Origin: JALZUR01 sp965205365
Lineage (GTDB): Bacteria; Bdellovibrionota; Bdellovibrionia; Bdellovibrionales; UBA1609
Assembly: GCA_965205365.1 (NCBI GenBank)
Contig: CBDBGT010000008.1
Span: forward strand, 1 to 6,036
Direction: 5' to 3'
DNA length: 6,036 bases
The notes under the pieces were generated by a model. That model was not told the origin of the DNA. It made no database searches and saw only the letters and a list, made by a program, of their open reading frames with translations. Shown piece after piece: positions 1 to 6,036 of the stretch (its first letter is position 1; every line of letters begins with the position of its first letter). Both the position numbers and the translations under genes were made by a program.

Positions 1-520
1 TACCAGTAGCTGACTGCAATGCTGTGTCAACAGCAACTTGCTAGGGCTGCTGGGTAACTGTAGCTACTGATTATTGGGGCTTTCTTATGAATTCTCTCAC
101 TACTTACCTGATAAAGGATGTTGTAGAGAAAGAAGAAAATTTTGTAATTGGTGGGAAACATTTTCCTTTTTCTCTCACTGTTACTTGGTTGATCAGATAC
201 AATTTTTCTCTCAGCCAATATTTATTTATTCCACCTGTTTTCTTGTTTTGACGTCCTTTTCCTTTTCATTTAGGTTTTGGCAATCAAGAAAAGCATAGCA
301 TCCAGGAAGTGGCTTGCATCTCCCAAGAAATAACTTAATCCACTTATATTTGTTTGGAATGTTTGTTCAAATCTTATGTGTGGCGATGTTATTTTTAACT
401 TCTCTTCACACCACTTTAAACTATTATTTTATTTTAATTATTTTTAAAATTAACTTCACCCTATTATTCAGAACATAAGCCAAATCCTACTCAGATTGTT
501 TAATATTTTCTTTTAATTTT
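1..520. other. AT-rich noncoding stretch, no gene seen
   Basis: I see no supportable gene here. Short open frames exist on both strands but have no recognisable domain and are rich in Phe, Ser and Tyr, as expected of translated AT-rich DNA. The first 70 bases hold a small inverted repeat: cagtagct at 4-11 and agctactg at 62-69, an 8-bp stem with a long loop. A pyrimidine-rich stretch ending in tttcatttag near 265-273 resembles a splice acceptor, but nothing on either side supports an exon. Confidence 0.5.
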
Positions 521-534
521 AATGAACATTATTG

Positions 535-557
535 TACTGTCTATTGCACAAACAGTA
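535..557. repeat. Imperfect hairpin at the element edge, copy A
   Basis: The outer stem tactgt (535-540) pairs with acagta (552-557) around ttgca. The matching site in copy B is a perfect 9-bp stem, so copy A appears to have two stem mismatches. It lies about 14 bp inside the point where similarity between the copies ends, and just beyond the shared stop codon of the reading frame. It could be a terminal or subterminal signal of the element or simply a transcript hairpin. Confidence 0.5.
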
Positions 558-594
558 GTTTGTAGAGACAATAAATTAATGAAATGGTTGACAA

Positions 595-1416
595 TCAGTG
601 TTCCATACAGCCTGCCCATCACAGACCAAGTTCTTTCAACCACCTCCTTAGAGATCTTCTCAGGTAAGGTCTGGATAAGGGCATCACCCTTAGGGGCAGA
701 GGCATATCCAAGTCCAGGCACAAATGAATGCAATGGGGGTTTGGCTTGATTGGGCAACAAAGTGTCATTCACCCACTCACAAAAATCTGCGATCTTTATT
801 AAAGGTTTCCTTGCATGGTGAATGCTGTTTGCCCTTTTACAAAAGCCATCACTTTATCATTAAGTCTCTGTTTTCCCAGAGTGCCTTCCACCACTGGTAC
901 TTCCCTTTCTGGTGGCTCTCCTTAATCTCCCCATGAGAAATAGATTGTACCTCCACTGCCTAACTGTTCGGTCAGTCTTGCCCATGATCTTTGCTGCATG
1001 TTCTACTGCTTCCAAAGGTGACATCTTGAACTCTGAAGTAAAGGCGTGGCTCAAGACAAGTGCTAGTGATTTTGTGTCTTCCTGATTCAGACTGTGTTTC
1101 CATTGTTCTGAAAATATCCTCAAAATGTCCTCTGGGAGTGCATTACCAGAAGGATTGACTGAAGGACTAGTAGCAGTGGAAGATCCACGGAGACACAGGT
1201 TAGAATCAAGACACAGGTTATGGGGGTCTATCTGGATTTTTTGGACCAGAGCCCATCCTGCTCTGTCTTATTTTTTTTCCTGGCTTCCCGAATTTTCTTG
1301 GAGTCATCCTGGAGCTGCCTCTTCCTACCTGTCTTAAGTAGCCCGTTGGTGGGTGCCGAGGTTCTGAGAAATGACGAGGTTCTGAGAAATGGGGAGGCTT
1401 TGAGAAATGATTCCAT
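595..1416 (-). pseudogene. Decayed HTH transposase-like protein, copy A
   Basis: Read on the minus strand this is a broken relative of the frame in copy B. The first part, 1416 to about 1228, is Lys/Arg-rich (RKRQLQ, REARKKNK), as in a nuclear-localisation or DNA-binding N terminus. The best-preserved part is at 860-1123: EDILRIFSEQWKHSLNQ, then AVEHAAKIMGKTDRTVRQWR, which looks like a helix-turn-helix. A later block at 600-770 has VNDTLLPNQAKPP and LPEKIS. Aligned by eye to copy B it has a deletion of roughly 40 bp near 1220-1230, three separate single-base deletions between about 800 and 945, and an 11-bp deletion near 640 in the ISRETARKW block. The first two internal stops of copy B are Trp and Arg codons here. 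The family assignment (N terminus of a DDE-type transposase-like protein common in sponges and cnidarians) is from memory. The start at 1416 is uncertain. Confidence 0.7.
1358..1411. repeat. Three 18-bp tandem units inside pseudogene A
   Basis: Three units of gaggttctgagaaatgac (1358-1375, 1376-1393, 1394-1411) follow one another, with the third slightly diverged. Eighteen is a multiple of three, so on the minus strand they add six-residue units (PFLRTS-like) without breaking the frame near the N terminus. I saw no counterpart in copy B, so the expansion is probably specific to copy A. Confidence 0.85.
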
Positions 1417-1928
1417 GAATGAACGAGTGGAAGTGTAGTTTCTGACGATCATTCCCATATATTAGCAAAATTTACCTGTTATTAAAATTTACCAAAAAAT
1501 TAGATAATTACAAATCACAATGTTTACAAATGTCAATATTTTAGATCTTCCAATGCAGAAGTTTCACAGTAATTTGCATTGCATTTTTATCTGAAGAATT
1601 TTGGTGGTTAAAGTAATGAGGGATGTTGATGAAAAACAGGAAAATAAGTACAAATAACCTCCTTAGTGCCAATAAATAAATTATGGTGTGTATTAAGGGA
1701 AATCTTTCTAAAATTTAAAATTTAGAAATAGCCAAATATTAGCGAGAATTTTATAACCAAGAGGGTTTGGAATAATCCTGCTGTTTTCTAGAAAAGTATG
1801 TTTTTCTAAACAAAGAAAGTTGCAAATATGTCCTCATCTTGCCTACCTCACCAAATAATTGTAACTATTAATCTTTCTTTTTTTTCTTATTATTTCTCCC
1901 TTTTTTTAAACTTTGAGTTGCCAAGTGT

Positions 1929-1960
1929 CAGAGCCACTGAGACTACTCCCAGTGACTCTG
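1929..1960. repeat. Imperfect hairpin, 11-bp arms
   Basis: cagagccactg (1929-1939) is complementary to cagtgactctg (1950-1960) except for one central mismatch, with a 10-base loop. Weaker complementarity (tgcc near 1919, ggca near 1971) may extend it. It sits in a locally GC-richer island within AT-rich DNA. Function is unknown; it may be the remnant of a small inverted-repeat element. Confidence 0.55.
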
Positions 1961-2019
1961 CCTGTGACAAGGCAGGAACAAATAAAGGACATCAAAAAGT
2001 TAATAATAAGAAAGAGAGT

Positions 2020-2084
2020 AAAGAAATGAATAAGAAGGATGATTGCATAAAGAAATGAATAAGAAGGATGATTGCATAAAGAAA
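2020..2084. repeat. 29-bp tandem duplication
   Basis: Two identical 29-bp units, beginning aaagaaatgaataagaagg, lie at 2020-2048 and 2049-2077, followed by the first seven bases of a third. They are perfect copies, so the duplication is recent or maintained. Because 29 is not a multiple of three it would shift any reading frame through it. Confidence 0.9.
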
Positions 2085-2099
2085 GATGATAATAACAAA

Positions 2100-2650
2100 G
2101 TTAATTAAGATAGATAATTGTGATAATGTGAGTTATGGGTTTCGGTGAAGGAAATTAATTACAAGAACAAAGACAAGGAAGTAATTAAAATAAATTCACT
2201 TAATGAACAAACAGCCGGCCAGAGCAGGCCCCCCCCCCCCCACCCAATGGTCTGACTAGAAAACGACACAACTAAACTGTTATTATTTAGAGTGTCCATG
2301 TTGTAATTGAAAGTGTCTTAGTGTATACTGAATATTGGAAAAATCATTGTTTTGTTGCTGGTACAGGAGAGTCTCTGACCAGTATTTAATATTACCTATT
2401 TTGAAGGGAGACTGAGTGTGTGAACCTACTGTTGGCTACTCATAACCACAGTTAGGTAGCCTTAGTTTATTTACAGTGGTAGAATTGTTTATATGCTAGG
2501 GAGCGGGCAGCTATCCTAGCTGGCAGAATAATATTAGCTGAAGCTAGGGTAACCGCTCACACCAAGTATGACAAGATATGTCAAATGAAACTAAATTGAT
2601 TTGAATTTAAACTGGTATAGAGCCAATCAATTGAAATAGCTTCTTCCTGG
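2100..2650. other. Gene-free stretch with small hairpins and poly-C
   Basis: No long open frame or recognisable gene is present. A run of 13 C lies at 2229-2241, directly after a GC-rich agccggccagagcagg segment. Two small inverted repeats occur: ggctac (2434-2439) with gtagcc (2456-2461), and gctagg (2495-2500) with cctagc (2515-2520). Such clustering may mark an old inverted-repeat element, but no boundaries can be drawn. Confidence 0.45.
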
Positions 2651-2651
2651 G

Positions 2652-2712
<61 letters not shown>

Positions 2713-2814
2713 AAACAGTTTCCCAAATAGCCAAATTCTTAGAATAATTTGGCCTCAAGATTCCCAGAAATCAAATGACAACCCTGATTTTCATTATCTT
2801 ACTATAATTCATGA

Positions 2815-2991
2815 TCTGTCTGTCGGTCGGTCAGTCGGTTGGTCGGTCAGTCGGTTGGTCGGTCAGTCGGTTGGTCGGTCAGTCGGTTGGTCGGTCAGTC
2901 GGTTCGTCGGTCAGTCGGTTGGTCGGTCAGTCGGTTGGTCGGTCAGTCGGTTGGTCGGTCAGTCGGTTGGCCAGTCGGTCTGTCTGTCTGG
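2815..2991. repeat. 16-bp minisatellite, nine units with TCTG flanks
   Basis: Nine consecutive units of tcggtcagtcggttgg occupy 2827-2970. Only the fifth (2891-2906) differs, ending ttcg instead of ttgg. Each unit is itself four 4-bp words of the form TNNG (tcgg, tcag, tcgg, ttgg), and the flanks (tctgtctg on both sides) share that 4-bp rhythm, so the array probably grew from a tetranucleotide repeat. The + strand is strongly G/T-rich. All three forward frames are open through it and give Ser-Val-Gly-Arg-like repeats; this follows from the repeat and is not evidence for a protein. Confidence 0.95.
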
Positions 2992-3160
2992 AATGTTTTT
3001 TTCCAAATTTTTTGGTGTCTATGCTATTATTTTTAATTTCTATTTCTTTTTTGCAGTTTGCATATATTATTTACTAAAAATATCTTTACACCTCATTTTA
3101 AAAAGGGATGTCAAATCCTTATCTAATGTTGGTTAAAAATAATCAATGAACTTATTATTG

Positions 3161-3183
3161 TACTGTTTGTTGCACAAACAGTA
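3161..3183. repeat. Perfect 9-bp hairpin at the element edge, copy B
   Basis: tactgtttg (3161-3169) pairs exactly with caaacagta (3175-3183) around the five-base loop ttgca. It lies about 15 bp inside the abrupt end of similarity with copy A and downstream of the shared stop codon of the minus-strand frame. Position suggests a terminus or 3' transcript structure of the element; the sequence alone does not say which. Confidence 0.7.
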
Positions 3184-3215
3184 GCTTGTAAAAACAATAA
3201 TGAAATGGTTGACTA

Positions 3216-4016
3216 TCAGTGTTCCAAACAGCCTGCCCATGATAGACAAAGTTCTCTCAACTACTTCCTTGCTGTCTCCCTGGAGATCTTCTCAGGTAAG
3301 GTCTGGATAGGGGCATCACCCTTGGGGGCAGGGGCATATCCAAGTCCAGGCATAAACGAATGCAATGGGGGTTTGACTTGACTGGGTAATAAAGTGTTAT
3401 TCACCCACTCACAAAAATCTATGATCCTGATCAAACTTTTTCCTTGTACTGTCAATGCTATTTGCTCTTTTATAATAGCTCTTACTTTGTCATTAAAGTC
3501 TTTATTTTCCCAGAATACCCTTGGTTTCTCATACTTCCCTGTCTCGCTCTCTCTAATCTCCCCATGATCAATCAGATCAGACCTCCACTGCCTAATGGTT
3601 TAATCAGTCTTGCCAATAATCTTTGCTGCATGTTCTGCTGCTTTAGAATATGATATTTTGAGCTCTGAAGTGAAAGTGTGGCACAAGAAAATTGCTAGTG
3701 ACTTTGTGCCTTCCTGATTGAGTGTGAGTTTTCATTGTTCTGAAAATATCCTCAAAATGTCCTCTGGGGGTGCATTACCAGGAGGGTTGACTGAAAAACT
3801 AGTAGCAGTGGAAGCTCCAGGGAGACACAGGTCAGAATCAAGACATAGGTTGTGGGGACCTATCAGGACATCTGTGGAGGACTGGTCCTCAGCTATCTTT
3901 TCATCACCAGAGCCCATCACACTCTCCCTTACTTTTTCCCTGGCTTCCTGACCTTTCCTGGTGTGGTTTTGGAGCTGCAGCTTCCTCTTCCTAGGCAGCC
4001 TGGCCCTGGTTGTCAT
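3216..4016 (-). pseudogene. Decayed HTH transposase-like protein, copy B
   Basis: From the ATG at 4016 (MTTRARLPRKRKL) to the TGA at 3218-3216 there is one unbroken 267-codon phase interrupted only by three stops: TGA at 3734-3732, TAA at 3602-3600 and TAG at 3263-3261. Copy A has Trp at the first and Arg at the second; the third falls in its deletion, where the family block ISRETARKW suggests Trp. In order the protein has a basic N terminus (RKRKLQLQNHTRKGQEAREK), a variable Ser-rich linker, a conserved segment EDILRIFSEQ, an HTH-like segment AAEHAAKIIGKTD.TIRQW, an acidic/basic stretch ending FCEWVNNTLLP, a Pro/Gly-rich insert and ISRETARK. From memory this order matches the N-terminal half of a DDE-type transposase-like family abundant in sponges; the catalytic part is missing. 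An in-frame ATG at 4100 also exists, but the 28 residues it adds are not shared with copy A. Confidence 0.75.
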
Positions 4017-4138
4017 GGTTTCAAAACTAAATAGAGTGAGTAGCCTCTGACGATGTTTTCCTGAATCCTGAATCGGGGAGAACCGTTTATTTCCCCCCAT
4101 GCGCCAGATACTTGTAATTTAAAGGGAGGGTTCCGTGC

Positions 4139-4189
<51 letters not shown>

Positions 4190-4243
4190 TCCGAAAACAC
4201 TTATTTGGTTTTGAAGTTCCTTAGGCACTCAAATCATACACAA

Positions 4244-4276
4244 TTTATTTATTATTTATTTATTTATTTATTTTTT
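4244..4276. repeat. TTTA microsatellite
   Basis: Successive attt/ttta words with one short unit run into a T-rich tract. It lies in the left arm of the nested element, just outside the strong core arm, and is not mirrored on the right. Confidence 0.8.
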
Positions 4277-4286
4277 AAATTTTTTA

Positions 4287-4362
4287 ATGAAATTCTTCAT
4301 GATAAAAATAGGCTTTGTTTCACTGCAATTTACATCCTGTAAAATCGACATCCTGTTGTGGC
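4287..4362. repeat. Left inverted-repeat core arm (76 bp)
   Basis: The reverse complement of 4783-4858 aligns without gaps to this segment at 69 of 76 positions by hand count. Shared blocks include attcttcatga, ggctttgtttcactgcaatt and atcctgtaaaat. Because the arms mirror each other, both strands translate to a similar peptide (FVSLQF.SCKID.LLW) starting with Met; I regard that as a consequence of the repeat. Confidence 0.95.
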
Positions 4363-4551
4363 TGATTTTTGGTTATGCCACAGCCACTCATTATGTCAGA
4401 GTAGGATCTTGTTACAGCAATAACCAGCAAGGGTTGAGTATTCTGTTAGTACTGACACTAGTTATGGTAATCTCAGCCTATCCTGCTCATTTCCCCAGCT
4501 GAGGAACATAGTCAAACTCTAGAAGGTGAGGAATCTGAAGAAATAGTTGAG

Positions 4552-4583
4552 CCCTACCAGTTAGCTAGCAAGTCTTGGTAGGG
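4552..4583. repeat. 8-bp hairpin in the inverted-repeat loop
   Basis: ccctacca (4552-4559) pairs perfectly with tggtaggg (4576-4583) across a 16-base loop near the middle of the 420-bp spacer between the core arms. The octamer gctagcaa occurs in the loop (4564-4571) and again just downstream (4593-4600). No function is evident. Confidence 0.6.
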
Positions 4584-4782
4584 TCTCTTGCTGCTAGCAA
4601 CTATAAAGGTGATAGTGACTCACTGGAGGAGGAAGACTGGGAAACACAGTTTGTAGTAACAATAAGCTGTGTGGCTACTTCTGTTTTGTGTGTAGTGTCA
4701 GTGTGGGCAGGCACTGTGAACAAATGAGTATCAGCAGGGGGTGTCTTTGCTGGCATGAAGTAGGAGCAATCTTCCAGAAAAT

Positions 4783-4858
4783 GCCACAACAGCATGTCAA
4801 TTTTACAGGATATAAATTGCAGTGAAACAAAGCCTCTTTTTGTCATGAAGAATGGCAT
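4783..4858. repeat. Right inverted-repeat core arm (76 bp)
   Basis: Partner of 4287-4362 in inverted orientation. The 420-bp spacer between the arms (4363-4782) holds no convincing gene. A 52-codon open phase without a start codon at about 4569-4727 encodes an acidic stretch followed by a hydrophobic segment, which is too short and unsupported to call. Confidence 0.95.
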
Positions 4859-5344
4859 CAACAAGAAAAAAAATTTTTTTATATGATTTTGGAGTGGCCA
4901 AGGAACTTATTTCAGCCACAAAATTTTTTCTTCAATATTTTGCACTACTTCCCTTAAAAATTTACCAAGATTTACAGTTTACACCAGACAATTACAAATT
5001 ATACTGTTTACAAATGTAACTATTTCGGATTTTCCAATGCAGAAGTTCCACAGTAATTTGAAGTACATTTTGATCTGGAGGATCTTGGTTAAAACAATGA
5101 GGGAGGTGGATGTAAAACAGGAAATAAGTCTAAATAGCCTCTAAGTGCCAATAAATTAAGGCTTTATTAAGGGAAATAGTTTTAAAGTTAGAATTTAGAA
5201 ATAGCAAAATATTAGCCAAATTCAGTTTGGCTACAAAATAAAAAATTGTATGGCCTAGCAGATTTGGAATAGCTATATTCTATGATTCAGGAATGCATGT
5301 GGCCCAGATTGACCAAATAGCCATTTTATTAAGTATGCAGTGAA

Positions 5345-5372
5345 GAAAGAGTAGTGTAGAAAGAGTAGTGTA
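5345..5372. repeat. 14-bp tandem duplication in purine-rich DNA
   Basis: Two exact units of gaaagagtagtgta (5345-5358, 5359-5372) are followed by a partial third (gaaag) and a purine-rich stretch to about 5410. It lies just beyond the point where similarity with copy A fades. Confidence 0.85.
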
Positions 5373-5410
5373 GAAAGAAGAAAAGGAGAAGAAAGGAAGG
5401 AATCAAGAAA

Positions 5411-5515
5411 CCCCCCCCCCCCCACCAAAAAAACAAAAACAAAACAGCAAAAAAGAACAAACCAAAAAAACAGCAACCAAAACAAAACCCACAACAAACA
5501 AGACAACCCACTCCA
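5411..5515. repeat. Poly-C run plus A/C-rich low-complexity tract
   Basis: Thirteen C (5411-5423) are followed by about 90 bases that are nearly all A and C, with aaaac/aaac words and very few G or T. The minus strand is therefore T/G-rich and yields spurious Phe/Leu/Cys/Gly-rich open frames. No gene is supported. Confidence 0.85.
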
Positions 5516-5610
5516 AGAATTGAACCATAAATTGAATAACTGGATTTCTGTGCAGGATAGCTGAGCCTTATCATTTGGCCACAGTTTATAAACAAAACTT
5601 TAAAAAAAAA

Positions 5611-5629
5611 ATATATATATATATATATT
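5611..5629. repeat. (AT)9 microsatellite
   Basis: Nine AT units after a run of A (5602-5610). The sequence to 5670 remains AT-rich with no gene signal. Confidence 0.9.
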
Positions 5630-5750
5630 TATCATTTTATTCATTAAAAATTTTTTTCTTTCTTATTTTTTATTATTGCTCAGTTCAATGAAGGTGGTTT
5701 TCTTTGGTAAAGGGTCTGCACGCAGTTCAAAATCAGAAAACTGTACACCC

Positions 5751-5869
<119 letters not shown>

Positions 5870-5917
5870 TCGGTTCTCCCGGATAGGGTCGGCAACCGCT
5901 GCTTTCGGTAACTCACT

Positions 5918-5984
5918 CCTTGTTACTATCTTCGGACTGTTGACCCTTGTTACTATCTTCGGACTGTTGACCCTTGTTACAAGG
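5918..5984. repeat. 27-bp tandem repeat ending in a palindrome
   Basis: Two identical 27-bp units beginning ccttgttactatcttcgg lie at 5918-5944 and 5945-5971, followed by nine bases of a third (5972-5980). The third runs into acaagg, making the 13-bp palindrome ccttgttacaagg (5972-5984). The unit length preserves frame and encodes nine residues (LVTIFGLLT) in the long + frame. Local sequence is less AT-rich than its surroundings. Confidence 0.9.
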
Positions 5985-6036
5985 CTGTGGAATAAGAATG
6001 GCAGGTAGGTGTTGTCTGCCTGTCAGTGTCTAGTTA

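Larger units (their letters stand above)
521..1790 (-). mobile_element. Dispersed element copy A, transposase-like remnant
   Basis: This block matches 3146-4062 and 4935-5290 in the same order and orientation, so the window holds two direct copies of one element. Similarity starts abruptly at aatgaac near 521 (copy B near 3146). It runs through the decayed minus-strand reading frame and continues into shared noncoding sequence at 1460-1790, for example tccaatgcagaagtt near 1550 and 5033. Copy A lacks the roughly 870-bp insert present in copy B. The 5' end relative to the reading frame fades around 1760-1790 and I could not fix it. No target-site duplication was found. The pair could be two transposon insertions or a local segmental duplication. 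Confidence 0.75.

Noticed and set aside
1828..2058. A 76-codon + frame with a hydrophobic start and a Lys-rich end
   Set aside because: The hydrophobic part is translated poly-T and the end is the 29-bp duplication; there is no recognisable domain and no sign of codon constraint.
2811..3136. Three overlapping + strand open frames with Ser-Val-Gly-Arg repeats
   Set aside because: They arise because a 16-bp repeat without stop codons is open in every forward frame; no start context, domain or flanking coding signal supports a protein.
4287..4864. Small proteins starting MKFFMIKIG (+) and MLMPFFMTKRG (-)
   Set aside because: The two are similar only because the inverted-repeat arms are complementary; each frame runs from an arm into unrelated spacer sequence.
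5273..5595. Minus-strand Phe/Cys/Leu-rich frames resembling membrane proteins
   Set aside because: They are translations of an A/C-rich low-complexity tract and a 13-C run; the hydrophobicity comes from base composition alone.

Overview
This is eukaryotic DNA, most likely from an invertebrate animal. It is AT-rich and gene-poor, with long homopolymers, several microsatellites, a minisatellite and decayed transposon-like copies. There is no bacterial gene organisation, tRNA, rRNA or CRISPR array. My best guess is a sponge of the Amphimedon type, because the decayed coding sequence resembles (from memory, not a search) a transposase-like family I associate with sponge and other basal metazoan genomes. 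The host assignment is tentative.

The backbone of the window is two copies of one dispersed element in the same orientation. Copy A is about 521-1790 and copy B about 3146-5290. Each carries, on the minus strand, the remains of a short basic protein with a helix-turn-helix-like segment (residues like GKTDRTVRQW) and a second conserved block (FCEWVN..LLP...ISRETARKWLREL). Copy B (3216-4016) is one continuous 267-codon frame broken by three internal stops. Copy A (595-1416) lacks the first two of those stops and has lost the third codon in an 11-bp deletion, but it has several small deletions that shift the frame. Both copies end at the same in-frame TGA and lose similarity shortly after it, so a catalytic domain is absent from both. 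The noncoding sequence upstream of the reading frame is also shared (1460-1790 and 4935-5290).

Copy B is interrupted by extra sequence, about 4062-4935, that copy A lacks. It contains a strong inverted repeat: 76-bp arms at 4287-4362 and 4783-4858 match at 69 of 76 positions by my count. Weaker complementarity continues outward on both sides, so this looks like a nonautonomous inverted-repeat (MITE-like) element nested in the older copy.

Between and around these are a hairpin and a 29-bp duplication (1929-2084), a poly-C run, a gene-free stretch with small hairpins (2100-2650), a 53-bp poly-A tract, and nine 16-bp minisatellite units (2827-2970). The right end (5340-6036) is almost all low complexity: purine repeats, poly-C, A/C-rich DNA, (AT)n, and a (GCT)9-A35-purine composite, followed by a 27-bp tandem repeat. 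I see no intact host gene that I can defend; long open frames here are by-products of repeats or of the shared decayed element.
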